From: Cystobasidium ongulense
Lineage: Eukaryota > Basidiomycota > Cystobasidiomycetes > Cystobasidiales > Cystobasidiaceae
Reading direction: 5' to 3'
DNA: 64,000 bases
Assembly: GCA_022835595.1 (NCBI GenBank)
Contig: BQUP01000009.1
Span: 248,001-312,000, forward strand
Shown here: one piece after another, positions 1 to 12,118 of the stretch
Layout: each line of letters begins with the position of its first letter
Numbering within the stretch: the first letter of the stretch is position 1
Program-made: the position numbers and the translations under genes
Notes under the pieces: generated by a model
Database searches by the model: none
What the model was told of the DNA's origin: nothing
Seen by the model: the letters and a program-made list of their open reading frames with translations, nothing else

Positions 1-942
1 AAGTACGTCCATAATGGCCATGGTTCACAGCCTGTGATGTTGAAAATTTGGCCAGCTGCCGGACCAGGTTGATTTGGGTCGTTTGGGTCTAGCAGTTTCT
101 CGTACGCTAAAATGTGTCCGTAGGTTACATTGTCGACGTGGTCCCAATCGCATTGAGCGGAGTTGTCTCCTACTTGAAAGACTGCTTGGCCGTGCTTCAT
201 TACATCTAATCCTTGAGGGATGACCGTAGTGTCTCCGGGTCTAGGAGAAGGAAGAATTATTCACACATTAGTATACAATACACACGTCAGAATAGCAGGG
301 GTTGACCAGCTCACCCTGTAAAGCTAGCAGGCCGAATAGCACAAGTATACATTCCATTCTTGCCATTCGCGTCAATGACGACTCGCTCGCCGACAGCTTT
401 GCTAGCGCCATAGACGGACTTGGCATCGTCTTCCGAAACAGTAGGATAGGTTTCATCGGCGTTTATGATGTGCTTCCCAGAGAAAATAGCAGCTGTGCTA
501 CTAGTGAAGATGAGTTTCTTTACTCCAGCTGCGAGACATGCATCGACGGCGGCTCGAGTACCATGGACATTGACTTTCCATGCAGCTTCTTTAGCACTGT
601 CGAAATGCGATGTAGCTGCTAAAAAGACTGTCTTCGCTCCTGTTGCGCGCAGAGCAGAGTCGATCGACGAGGGCGAGGTGATATCTGATTGAATCCAGTC
701 CCAGTGCTCTGCATGGCGCAGGCGTGTCCGAGACGACGAGTACAGCTTTACTGAGCTTCCGTATCGCTTGTGCAGGTCGCGAAGCAGGCAGCTCCCGAGG
801 AAGCCTGGTCGCAATCCAGTCTCAGTGATGTGTACCAGAACACGTCCACCAAAAGCTCACCCTCGCCGCCGATGACTATGATGGTATGCAGGCCATCTAC
901 AGACGTTGATGCTGTACTACCACCAGCCGATGGATCCGCCAT
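1..942 (-). CDS. ERG26: Sterol-4-alpha-carboxylate 3-dehydrogenase (ERG26), 3' end beyond window
   Basis: NAD-dependent C-3 sterol dehydrogenase that oxidatively decarboxylates 4-carboxysterols during C-4 demethylation in ergosterol synthesis at the ER. Three exons are visible: 861-942, 315-804 and 1-240, with introns of 56 and 74 nt. Joining exons 1 and 2 rebuilds the Rossmann motif GGEGFLG. Further along, YGASKAVGERVV supplies the short-chain YxxxK catalytic pair, and IRPASFTGPGD is the typical 3-beta-HSD segment. Exon 3 continues with GDNSAQCDWDHVDNVTYGH, also typical of the family. About 270 residues are present; the family is roughly 350, so the C-terminus lies left of the window. Start chosen at MADPSAGG because the Rossmann strand begins about 15 residues later. 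Divergently placed from the monooxygenase at 1614. Confidence 0.9.
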
Positions 943-1613
943 AGCTGAGTAGGAGTGATGTTGGGCCAATGCAACACCCATGCAGCTGTTATGCTCGTTG
1001 ATGCATCGCAACAGTGGCAACAGGAGCGGTGTTCGGGAAAAGGAACGTATACCTCTGTCTATCAAGAGACCGGAAACTCCTACTACACGATCTATGGCAT
1101 CTATACACACTCCTCTGGACCTCTGCCAGTGCCAGTGTGCAGACAGACCTCGAAGAAGCCCGATCACGTCGTCGTGTCAATGTCCAGTATCCTGTAAATC
1201 CAGAAGCCTGTACGAGGTACTCGAGTCTGAAGATTGTGGGCTCATCAGGACTACAGTCATGCGGTTCCAGTCGCAGTCTCGGTGCAGACCGTCGAGTCCC
1301 ACTGCTGGCACGTGCCCGGATGCCCAACAAGACAAACTGCAACAATTTTACTCTGGTAACAAGAATGAACAAGCTGCATGGCCTCTGGACAGCGATGACA
1401 CAGAAGAACATCCTGTCAAGATATGTCACGCTCGAGGCCAGTACTGCTACGCGTAAATACTGTATTTCTGAAGAAAGTAAGGCTGGTGGAAGCGGGAAAT
1501 CATTCTGGAGAAGCCGGGCGGGTGCAATGTGGGTCCCGCTGCGGGAGTCGCGACTTGAACATCAGGCGGCTTTCCTTGACTTTGTTGACGTTCAATATTC
1601 CACGACAACAGCC
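943..1613. other. Divergent intergenic region between ERG26 and FAD monooxygenase
   Basis: 671 bp between two genes transcribed away from each other, so it should hold both promoters. Overlapping open frames on both strands (for example 980-1456 plus and 989-1429 minus) show no domain and no consistent start or splice signals. I read them as chance frames. Confidence 0.5.
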
Positions 1614-3297
1614 ATGCCGTCTGTCATCATCATTGGCGCAGGTGCGTAGCTGTCGCAGATATGCCCGTCGCATTCTGCCGGCCCACATCTAACCGATCAC
1701 TGTATCCACTTCACATCTATTGTGTAGGTCTTGCTGGACTGGCAGCTGCCATCTCGATACAGTCTGAAGACTTCCAAGTCACTGTACTCGAATCTACGAA
1801 GGAGCTAACTGAAGTTGGAGCAGGCTTGCAAATCGTAAGCTTGTAAACCTGGAGCCCACACCACCTTACTGAAACAAGAGTGCTCTACTAGACACCCCAA
1901 TCCGTTCGAAGCTTCAAGAAATGGGGAATCGCAGATAGATTAGAGCCTCTAGCAGCGAACCCCAAGACTTTTACTATACACCGTTATTCAGACGGAGCAG
2001 TATTAGCTCACGAAGATGACTGGAGAGGATGGCAAGAAGAGAACTTTGGAAGTGGCGTCTGGGATCTACATCGTTCTGACCTGCAAAAAGCATTGTTTGA
2101 TAAAGCAAAGGAATTGGGGACAAAGTTCGAATTCGGGCTGAGGATCAAGGGAGTTGATTGTGAAAACGGCACTGTCAATCTCGCGGTATGTATCATTCAA
2201 TGATCAAACTAGCTAGCGGAATTCTGATAACAACATGTACAACCATAGGACGGCACAGAATACACGGCCGATCTCATTGTATGTGCCGATGGTCTTCATT
2301 CCGTCGGTCGCGAGGCCATAGTCGGTCGAGCCGATCCACCGCTGCCAACCGGTGATCTAGCCTACAGGATAGTCTTGAACAGATCACACTTCAACGATCC
2401 AGCACTACAAGAATACATGGAGAAGCCAGCTGTCCGCTTATATGCTGGCCCTCTAGCGCATGTGATAATGTATAGTCTGAAGGGAGGAGAAGAATACAAT
2501 ATCGTGTTATTGGTCCCAGATAATCTCCCTCCTAATGTCAGAAGAGCGGAAGGTGATACCGATGAGATGATGGCACTCTTTGAAGGGTGGGACCCCTTAC
2601 TGAGGAAATTCTTGGCTATGGTGACGAAAGTAGATAAGTGGAGATTGATGCATCGTAAGTGGATTTGCTTGATCAATTGCTATACAAGCTGACTCACACC
2701 CACTTACTACATGCAGACAAAGGCTTGGATTCTTGGTATCATCCTAGTGGACGCGTTGCTCTGATTGGAGATGCTGTCCATCCGATGTTGCCATATCTCG
2801 CACAAGGCGCAAATAGCGCGATGGAAGACGGCGTTGTGCTGGGAGAGTGCTTGAAGCGAGTAAGTTTGCTGTCTACCCGACATTTAGTGCGACTGTTACT
2901 ACGAAAGCAGCTAAATTGAGACATTCTCAAACAGGCGAAAACTAAAGAAAACATCCTAGCTGCATTGAAAGTATACGAGCAAATTCGGAAACCTCGCAGT
3001 GACGAGGTCGTAGCACTTACCCATAAACAAAGGCACTGGAATCACTTGGAAGACGGTCCCGAACAAGAGGAGCGTGATAAGCTTATTCAAAGCTCTGGAG
3101 TCAGAAGTCCTGATATGCCTAGTGCTTGGGTTAATTCGAAACTCTGGGGATGTGAGTCTGCGCAAACACTTGGTCAATGATGTTCTTACTGATTCCTGAT
3201 GGTTTCTTTTCCAGTTCTGTGTTCGTATGATCCCTTCGCCGAAGTCGAGAAACAGTGGGATACATTGTACCAGCAGGCGCAAGCAGAAAAAGCTTGA
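1614..3297 (+). CDS. FAD-dependent monooxygenase, salicylate hydroxylase-like
   Basis: Group A flavoprotein monooxygenase that would hydroxylate an aromatic or related substrate with NAD(P)H and oxygen. Seven exons: 1614-1641, 1728-1834, 1892-2185, 2249-2654, 2717-2859, 2935-3151, 3215-3297. Splicing exon 1 to 2 gives the dinucleotide-binding motif GAGLAGLAAAI at the extreme N-terminus. The mid-protein CADGLHS is the DG motif, and GDAVHPMLPYLAQGANSAMED is the FAD ribityl GD motif. Total about 425 residues, normal for the salicylate or 6-hydroxynicotinate hydroxylase group. No signal peptide or membrane segment is seen, so it is probably cytosolic. The actual substrate cannot be read from sequence; neighbours give no pathway. 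Confidence 0.88.
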
Positions 3298-3434
3298 TGA
3301 GGGTCAGCTCTTGCAACAGGTGTTTTGGGCAATACGCAGGGACGGTGCAGGATTGAGGAGGTTGTATACCATGAGCATCTACACAATTTACAATACCTTT
3401 ATCTGCATGCATCTATATAACATACTGAAAAGTC

Positions 3435-4805
3435 TTACTTGCCATCCCAAATGAACATATCTTCAGGAGAGGGTATGATCTTCTTCAGAGCATTGCCATA
3501 GTCGCCGCCATTGGGCAGGCGAAGAAGAGTATGGACATGGAATTTTGCTGGTTCTGTATTATTGAGGAAGACGCCGGAATGATGATCAAATTCTACAATA
3601 ATTGAAGGACTTTGTATACGGTAATAGAAGGGATCGTCATCGCCGAACCCGCCGATCCAGCAGAAATGAGTTTCCTCTGGATAGCTTAAAGCGTGTCTAA
3701 CCTGTTTGGCCCTGACGTTCTTTGGTAAAAATAGGAGATATTCATCTATTATAGCTTCAACTAGCTTTTGCTGCTCTTTGGGCATATCAACGTATCTGAT
3801 TCCTTCATATGGAACGACTCTGTTATCGCGATAAGCACCACAGTAATGCCTTTGATCATCGTGATTCCATCTACCAGGTGGCATTTTCTCATCATGCATC
3901 TTCTCAAAAATTCTAGCTTTCTTCTGTAATTCTGGTGATAGACTTTGCATGAGCTTGAGTCCTAAAGCTTCTTCTCTTTTCAGGATTGTTGTTCCTTTGT
4001 ATTTCCCACTGTCTATTTCATTCGGTTCTGCTCCAGTAAACCATGGCGCGATTACCATTTGTCCTTTGTAGAAGAAGATGTTCAAGCATAGATGATGGCC
4101 GTAGAATTGGAAGCCCCAGGGTCGCTCTACGCTAGGCTTTCCAAACAGAACGAAATTATACGAGTACTCGTTGCAGACGCGTTCGCCTTTTACCAGTTCT
4201 CCTAAGAAACCATTGATCCGCATTGCATTTATGGCTTTCTCATAGCCTTCGGGCGAAAGCGTGGATTTGAGAATGGCAAGGATAGAATCTCTGAGTTCAG
4301 GCGAGATCTCATCTAATCGCAGGCCTTTGTGGGAAATCAGGAACTCTGGATTTGACCATGTCCGCCATTCGGGTGCGTCGATGTGATAGGAGATCTTGGC
4401 GAGCTCTTCGGGAGAAAGTTGGGATGTAAGAGCTTCCACAGATTTTACGATGGATGCGAGATCGACTCCTTGATCTTCAATCGCGTATACTCCGTCTCGT
4501 AGGTTGCCTGTATATCGTTACAACGCGAAGGTGGGTGGTGGACCTCGATCAGCCTCGAGCACGCCGACTTGCAACATAATGCAAGACAGACCATCGTTGG
4601 TGACACCTTTCAGAGGCTCGGTAAGCAGCTTCTTCCAGTGCTCGACGAGAGCGAACAGCCAGGGTGGATTGTGGAGCTCGTTGAACTCGTCGATGTATTC
4701 GTGGGCGTTCTGCTTGCTCAAAGCCTGGAAGCGGGGCGTGTCCAAGTCGGGCAGATATTTCCTGTAAGCTCCGGTAGTCTTGAGAGCTGCTTGAGGTGTA
4801 CTCAT
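3435..4805 (-). CDS. DUF3500 family protein
   Basis: Two exons, 4592-4805 and 3435-4507, giving 428 residues. The 84-nt intron restores GVTNDGNLRDGVYAIEDQG, the family's turn before its central domain. The C-terminal half carries the usual conserved DUF3500 landmarks: GFQFYGHHLCLN, WFTGAEPNE, HFCWIGG and FDHHSG, with several His residues that could bind metal. The biochemical role of DUF3500 is not known to me. Start at MSTPQAAL was chosen as the nearest Met to the conserved N-terminal helix (YRKYLPDLD); upstream in-frame Mets exist. The donor (GTCTGT) is non-consensus. Convergent with the monooxygenase, 137 bp apart. Confidence 0.8.
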
Positions 4806-4973
4806 GGTCACAATCCAGGCTTCGCTTTGTTCGATGCAAGTGCAAGATGAACACAACTCGTTTCCACGCATCGGCGGAGGACCTTCCGGCTGCAAGATGT
4901 CCATTGCCACCAGACTGCTGAAAGCAAGGCGGGGCCTCAAGTGGGTCATATACACCCATCTTTGCTAATCAGA

Positions 4974-7900
4974 TCAAGGAACAACTTTCTGTCTTTCCCG
5001 CTCTAACACGCTCTTTAAGACTGCAGCGCATTCTCCAGCGTCTCCATCACTGCCCGGCCTTCCTTTGGCCTCCCATTCCTTCAGGGAGCCTTCGACAAGC
5101 CGCCTGTTCTCGACTTCGCCGTGCTCGCTAATAAACTTGCAGTACTCTGCTTCTGTCCATTTGTGTATTTCGTGTGGCAGAGGTAACGATCCTCGCACTA
5201 GCAAGTTGTGATATAGAATTTGGACCGGCAAATCTCGTGTTTGTGCGGGATCCGCTAGACTCGACGTTTCAGAGAACAGCAATGGTCTGCGCAGGTGTCA
5301 TCAGCTCAGGATCTCCTCTCATAGTCACAACACAATCATACACACCTGAAAGCTCTGAGTGCTCGGAAATCTCCATCAAGAGACGCCAAGTTCAGCTTGT
5401 AATCGCCTAATAGTTGCGAAATCGCAAATTCAAGTGTTGTGCAATCGGTCGTAAGCTTGAGTTTCCCGCCCTCCCCTAGGGGATGCACAATGGAGGCATG
5501 CAAGACGAATCGCTGAAAGGTGAATTTGCACAACTCCGTAACCCTGCGTATACAATGATCAGCCAAGTTTGGCATTGTGTTCTTATAATACCACTCACCA
5601 TTCAACCTTCATCTCCCCTATCCGAAGCGGCGCAAGCAATTGTCTTCGAATAAAGTTGAGCTTGTCTGTTAATTGTTGCATATACACGCTAACGTTCGTA
5701 GGGTCCATAGGCTTGTTGAAACCCGTCTGATGCATTCTAGCTATGATGGTTGCGATTTCACGTCGAATAGCAGTAGCCAGAGGCGATACTATCTTTAACA
5801 CTGATTGATGCAAGCTCTGTTCGATTTATTGTCAGCGTCGAAACAGTGCTAAGACCAAATGCACGGGCTTACCGCTATCGAGGGTTTGAGTATATCCTGT
5901 ATATGGGGCGGATAAGACGGTATTATACGGTTGAGAGGGGACCAGAAGTGGTATAACGAGGTTGCGACCTCTGCGTTGAGCTGCTGCGCACTGGTGGGCA
6001 GTTGTCCAGCGAGTGAGGTTGCTGTATAGTCCGTGACGACCTGTATCAAATCACATCAGTAAGCTATCTTCGCTTACGTCAGACCAGGTTGAATCAGACT
6101 CACCAATCCTTCCGCTCGGTCTAAAAAGCTGTCTATCGCCTTAACCGCGCTTTTAGCGACGTTTTTCACCAAGAGTGGATCGAAACGAGCTGCATCAAGC
6201 TCATTAGAGAGTACGCGAGCCGTTGTAAGGCCGTCCTGTGAGCCAGGCGGGGATCGTGCACCTCCTGAGAAAGCTGATCCTACAGCTTCATTCATCCTGT
6301 TCGTACTTCGGGACAAATATAGGGATTCAAATGTTGATATGGATCGTAGTATGAGAACCGTTTCCGGACTATGAATGCATAAGGAAAAAATCTTGGTATC
6401 AGTGTCCGATCAGGCTGCATTCTAGTACTCTACTCTATACGAGCATGTTCCGCACCTTTGCTGATTCTGTGCGTAGACGGTATCGCTCTGCAAAGCTATC
6501 TTCGAGAAGAAGTCGTGGAAGAGACGTAAGAAGCGAGGATAGTTGATACTTAACGTTTGCTGGACGAATTGCGATGCTCTAGCTGCTTCTTTGGCTTGTG
6601 ATTCGAAAGACTGCGAGAGCGTGGTCCAGAATGTGAAGGTTGGCTTGTTGTCCAGCACCTGATTCGAGTGTTTTAAATGAGACATTCGCTGGTACGAGCA
6701 CCGTACTAGAATAAGAAGCAGACTCACTGACAACGCGTCATCAAGGAAAGTATTCTGAGTGACCGGATCCCTTTTGAGCTTTAACACTCGCTCCAGGACA
6801 TATACTTTTATACAGCATCCCGCCATATCCTCAATGAGTCCTTCCAGTCTCGCCCACAAGGCAGCCTGGAAATGGGGCAAATTTGAACTTGTAGGTTCTG
6901 TTCTAGCACGGCTCTTATAAAAGACAGACGAAGATGAATTGCCTTGGGGCATTGGTTCGCCTGCTCGAGCCAAAGCATCTCGAGCCAATGCTGTGACATC
7001 GAACGCGTGTCTTATACGGGATTCGATGGCTTCGATTAAGTCTTGGACAAGCGAGGCAACCAAATTTGGGAGAACAGCGAGATTGTATGCCGTTTGCAAA
7101 GATGATGCCAATAGGCTTTGGTTCTGAGTGGTCAGGAAGCAAGTATCAGTTCACGTACAAGTCACTGTGGTGTCCGTTCACCGCCTTACCAATTCCTGAA
7201 GACCTCTTCGCACCATAATCTCCATCTCATCTACAACCCTAGCTCGATTCGCTTCGACAGCTGGAAAGTGATGCACAATAGCTTGGATGTCGCGTAAAGA
7301 TGGAAGTTTGCTTTGCCCTTCTTCCTGACTTTCGGGAGAGTCCATCAGGATGTCTGCAAGGTGACATGCATCAGTTGAAAATGTTAATGACGTTGTGACG
7401 GTGAGATTGATTTCACCACCTACCTAGCTCCGCCAATGTTAAGGCAGCTTCGCTCAAGGCTCTTTCTCCCCCGTCTCTATCCCCCATGTCTTTGGATAGA
7501 GTACCGTTCGGTGTCGTCCGCCCCGACGTGGAGCCAGTCGTCGCTCTTGTCTGAGAAGCACGTGTATTCGCCGCGTTCAGTTCTGCCATTTGCACATCTA
7601 GCCTTCTTGCCAGTACTACAAAGCGACTCGCTCTTCGAGCAAGGTCGCTAGCTCGTTGAAGCTTCGCCAAACGCGTCAAGCTTGTTGACAGTGTATCATA
7701 TGGAAGAGCAATCTTGCGACGCAGTCTATCGGCCGATGATTCAACCTCATCCAGACCACCCCGTATCTGGCGGAGATTCTCTTCAAGTGATGAAACCGAG
7801 CCTGCTTGCACGAGCAGAGCAGAATGATGCGTGTTGATCTCTGACCGAAGCTGCTTGTTCAGATCATCTACCGCGAAAGACAGCTTGGAGAGCGCGGCGG

Positions 7901-8396
7901 AAACGTCGCCTGGCCCGCTACTTGCGCGACTGAAGGCGTTGTAGTGGGCTGGGTTGGAAGCAGCTTGCTTGTCTGCAAGCTTGGTGTGAGCAGCTCCTGA
8001 GGCCGTGTTAGACAATCCCAATTGCTGGAGCGCTTCGAGTGATCGCTTATCCAGAGTCCACGGTTCGGCATCTTCAGCGTCTTCAGCAGCAGCAGCAGCC
8101 TCGTGCGATACTGGTTTGCGCCTGTTACCAACCTCTAGGGACGTAGAAGGTGCTCCAAGAGCGGATGTTGATGCTGTTGTCGCAGTGCCGTTCAGCAGGC
8201 CTTGTGCGAAGCTACGCGGCTCAAATGAAGGTGATAGGAACAAGGCGTAGTCTGGCAGTAAAAGCATCAGCCTATCTTGACTCGTGTACGTGGACTCGGA
8301 TGAACTGCCTACCCAAGTCCTGCATGCTGGCATCTGTATGCCGCTGCTTTGTCGCTGATATGGATTTGGCTTGAAAGAAAGCTGCTCCCTCGACAT
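4974..8396 (-). CDS. COG5: Conserved oligomeric Golgi complex subunit 5
   Basis: Subunit of the COG vesicle-tethering complex for retrograde intra-Golgi traffic. Nine exons: 7424-8396, 7190-7353, 6728-7123, 6456-6658, 6104-6368, 5873-6040, 5599-5816, 5346-5543, 4974-5286; the joined length is 2898 nt, 965 residues. Exon 1 has the N-terminal signature FLSPSFEPRSFAQ and then the long coiled-coil block ending KIALPYDTLSTSLTRL and LQRASDLARRASRF. The C-terminal region shows RFVLHASIVHPLGEGGKL and LPHEIHKWTEAEYC, both typical of COG5. The start at 8396 gives a 43-residue extension before MLLLPDYALFL (8267), which is the alternative start. The intron 6659-6727 is 69 nt without an in-frame stop. Confidence 0.92.
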
Positions 8397-8446
8397 CTTG
8401 CCATGCTATCGCGGTTGACTTCTGACAATTGCACGCCTTCGCTAAA

Positions 8447-9695
8447 ATGGCAACAGAAGCGATAGAGGAAGAGCGAGAAGTGTGAGTGTGAGCACACGGT
8501 GGCTAATAAAGCTGGATCTCAACATGCTCTGTCCTATATCACAGGCTGGAGGCGATTTTGGCCGATGAACTGGAAGGTGGGCATCTGAAGCTTGAAGCAT
8601 GGTATAGAATGCATCTAGCTACGACGTTGATCTCGTAGCTATGTGTCCATGTCATGCGAATGTTCCATTTGCTGATGCGTGTAAGCTATCATCGATATCA
8701 ACAGTGACGTCCGAAGATACTTTGCAAGTGAAAGTCGAGCCTGAAGAAGGCACAACGAGCATTACAGGTGGGCTCGAGGGCACGCCCTGTTATACCAGAC
8801 CTTTTGGACTACAACACTAATCGCTGGAATGCAGTCCTGCTCCTTCTCAAAATCAAGTACACGACAGGCTACCCTGACGAGCTGCCCGAAATCTCGATAG
8901 AAGTCGTTCAAGGCGGACTACCTGAAGCTACAGAGGACAGCGACAGCGATGATGAAGAGGAGGAAGAAGAGGCTTACATGCGAATATCGAAACAAGATAC
9001 AGAGACACTCTTGCAGCGCTTACATGAAGCAGGGCAGGAGAATCTAGGAATGGCAATGGTCTATGCGCTAGTCATGCAGCTCAAGGAGTCCCTTACTGAA
9101 TTGCTGGTCTCCAAGCAAGCGACAAGAGACATAGAAGAGCAAGCAGAACAGATGATATTGCAGGATGTGAGTATCAGTCGCGTGTAATGACTACGACGAA
9201 GGTCATATCGGGGCATCAATCTGATATATATCGTAATTTCTCAAACCATCCAGGCCGATTTGGCAAAACCGAAAGGAATACCAGTTACCCGCGAGAACTT
9301 CGAAAAATGGCAGAAAGCGTTTGAAGCAGAAATGAAAGCACTGCGGAAACGACAGATGGAGGAGGAGTTCAAGACATTACCACCGAAAGGTACGTCACAG
9401 CTGCCCTCATCTATTCCACTCTGCTGTTCTCGAAACGTTTCTATCAAGGAACTGACTTGATTTTTATAATCCTGTTGTACCTACAGAACGGAAAGAGAAG
9501 GAGACCATCGAACTCCGTCTTACAGGGCGGCAAATTTTCGAAACTAAACGAGTCGGTGGAAATGCAGAGGATGATATCGAGGAAGATGAAGCTGCCGAGG
9601 TGGACTACAGCCAGTATGACCGAGAGAATAGATCAGATAATGATGAAGACAACAAGGAGGAAGGTGTACTTCTTGCTGATATCGATAGTGATTAA
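8447..9695 (+). CDS. GIR2: RWD-domain protein, GIR2/RWDD1-like
   Basis: Probable partner of a DRG-type GTPase and Gcn1 in translation control, by homology to yeast Gir2. Six exons: 8447-8481, 8545-8576, 8705-8767, 8835-9166, 9254-9389, 9487-9695, giving 268 residues. The N-terminal RWD domain reads EREVLEAILADELE, then VKVEPEEG and YTTGYPDELPEISIE, where the YPxxxP signature is clear. An acidic run follows (DSDSDDEEEEEE). The C-terminal part has the family landmark LTGRQIFE and ends in an acidic tail. Introns are 63, 128, 67, 87 and 97 nt. Divergent from COG5; only 50 bp separate the two start codons. Confidence 0.87.
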
Positions 9696-10167
9696 TTGCT
9701 TGATGGGATTTAGGCTGGAAAGAAAACAGGGTCAAACGGAATACTGCAAGCATAACTTCTGCAACAAGTCTTTCAATACTCCGCCAGCCCTTCTTGCGTC
9801 GCCTCTGGGCAGCGTGGCAGAGCTTTGTATTGTTCGAATCCTCCTAGAGCGGATGTCCAAGATGAAGTATATTGGTTTTGGGTGACAATTTCGTATCCTC
9901 CGTAAGGCCCGAAACGTTTCATATAGCAAGCACAGCGTTTATGAGCTATTCTTCAATCACTACTCATGATTTCGGGCCGATTTATTAGCACAACTTGCAA
10001 GCTTCATGTATGTCATGTAGGCCATGGCCGTCATCAGATTTCTACCGGCACTGACGGAACAAACAAACTAGTCGGGCTAGATGCAAAATGGTGCAACAAG
10101 CTTCTAACGCATACGCACCTCTTCCCTTCCGTCTATCTAGCCGTTCACTCCACCCCTCACCCTCAAG
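9696..10167. other. Intergenic, no gene seen
   Basis: 472 bp between the GIR2 stop and the F-box-like start, both on the plus strand. It should contain the GIR2 3' UTR and the next promoter. No RNA gene or repeat recognised. Confidence 0.5.
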
Positions 10168-11449
10168 ATGCGGTTTATTGACCTCTCCAATGAGATACTT
10201 GTCCGCATATTTAGATGGGCTGATCCGAGTACCGCGCTCGTTGGCAGAACGATCTGCAAAGCGACTATTGGGCCGGCGAGCAAGCGTCCGTGTCATTCTT
10301 TGTTAATCCCCAATTCGAAGACACTTATCAAGCTCGGGGATTTAGCCAAGCTTGCTGATCAGAGTAGCGCAAGTGAGTTTTCCCTCGTTCGGGCGCACGC
10401 TCTGTATCTCACATACAATATACACTTACACACACACACACAAACTATCTCTCTGCATCCCCACTCGAATCTTTGTCCTGACCTTTCGACGAAAACCTCG
10501 TATATTTACCTCTCCATTTCTGTCAAAAATACCCCTCTTTAAAAAAGGTAATGAATCTCGTTTCTTCAATCAGATTCACATTATTGCCTGCTTGGAGTGC
10601 AGTTGTCCCGTGGATGGTGACCCAAAAAATGTAGTAAATTGTTGCTTTCAAGCTTGGTGCAGTTTTATGCGAAACAACAAACACCTCTTACCGAACTTGC
10701 GTAGGATTGTATTAAGGCCAGTCACTACAATGCGGTTTTGCACAGGCATAGAGAACAATAATGTTCCTTTGGAGAATATTACTGTTATGACCGTGATGTT
10801 TCAAGGATCTCCGAATGCCATTGATCTAAAACATGATGATGGTATTGGTTCATTTTATAGTCTAGCTTCAACGGCCCCAAATCTACGTACTCTTCGTTGC
10901 ATGTTCCAGACTGCCAAATCTATGAAGTGGTGTTATTCTCTAGATCTACAACTTGAAGGTCTTAAGTCACTCGAACGAATAGAATATAATTTCAGCAACG
11001 TATACTGTCGAGCGGGACCCATTGAAGGTGTCCGACAACGCGATATAGAGTATCATCTACGAGTTGTCTTCCTCTTGAAAGCCACCATCCATCTCCAGCT
11101 ACCGAAATTGACAACGGTACGAATTGCTATACCTTGGCTTAGTCCTAGAGGAAGAGGTTGTGAGGGATTGAGGCACTGTATTTTAAATGTCAGAAAAAGT
11201 TCTTTCCTTCCTAAACCCAAAGAACGTCAAGAAATCTTGTTCAAAGATGAACATAAAGATGAATACTATAAACATTTAGCAAATCATGATCAGAGACCAG
11301 CAATTTACGATGTTGAGCAGAGGTATAGTACAAAGCTTGGTCGGATGGACTTAGATTTTGAGATAATAACCAAAGACGAATGGCTTTACCGCTTCGATCC
11401 AGCGAGATGGTGTGTTTACAAGGGGCAGATGCGGAGGCCGTCAATGTAG
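10168..11449 (+). CDS. F-box-like protein
   Basis: Two exons, 10168-10372 and 10548-11449, giving 368 residues. The first residues (MRFIDLSNEILVRIFRWADP) match an F-box helix pair, which normally binds Skp1 and makes the protein a substrate receptor of an SCF ubiquitin ligase. The rest is weakly LRR-like (LPNLRRIVL, LEGLKSLERIEYNF, LPKLTTVRIAIP), as in many fungal F-box proteins, but no known substrate-binding domain is certain. The 175-nt intron is long for this window and carries a short CA repeat. The second exon is more AT-rich than neighbouring genes. The substrate is unknown. Confidence 0.65.
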
Positions 11450-12118
11450 ACATTCAACGAGAGAAAACGGGTTTTAAGCAAGGGCATTTCCTTTTTCTCT
11501 TTGGCTACACCGGCGGAGTTTGTAATATACATCGAGAACTAGAGACTAAAGACGACAAAGGACAGAGAAGAGAGGACAAAGCAGGTTGCTCTTCTTTTCG
11601 AAGGAAGGTGTTAAAATATCATACATCGACTAGTATTTAACTTAGAATGAAAGAAAAAAAAACAGCTGTACCAGCAGAACAGGGAAGAACATTTTGTATG
11701 GATGGGTCTATGCTATAGACTCCTCTTCTGGGTACATTTTTTCAGAAACGAACTTTTGAAAACACGATGGAAAAATCTTCTCACTACTGTTTCAAGGTGT
11801 TCTTGAATTTTTGGGGGAAAACAAAGTATGCAGGTCGATTTCCGGACCCTTCTGAATGAGCTTGTTTTCTTTTTGTTTAGTGTACAATCTTTGAACAAAT
11901 CCGACGACTTTGAGAAAACATGAATTCGATAGCAGTCTTGCCGCTTTTTTTTCGTCTGCGTTTGTTTAACGAGAAGAACTTATTTGCATTCTTTTTGCTC
12001 TCTCAGAAAGCAATTTTCTTTTGTTTGTTTGTGTTTTGGAGTGTAGGCAGTGTGGCGTCGAGTCGACTGGCATGAACATGAAGGAGGTTCTCCTTTGATC
12101 TTTGTCCCTTGACCTATT
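11450..12118. other. Convergent intergenic region
   Basis: 669 bp between two convergent genes. It is AT- and T-rich and probably holds both 3' UTRs and polyadenylation signals. No gene seen. Confidence 0.45.

Noticed and set aside
980-1649. Overlapping plus and minus frames upstream of the monooxygenase
   Set aside because: No domain, mutual overlap in several frames, and the real monooxygenase start is set by the GAGLAGL motif at 1614.
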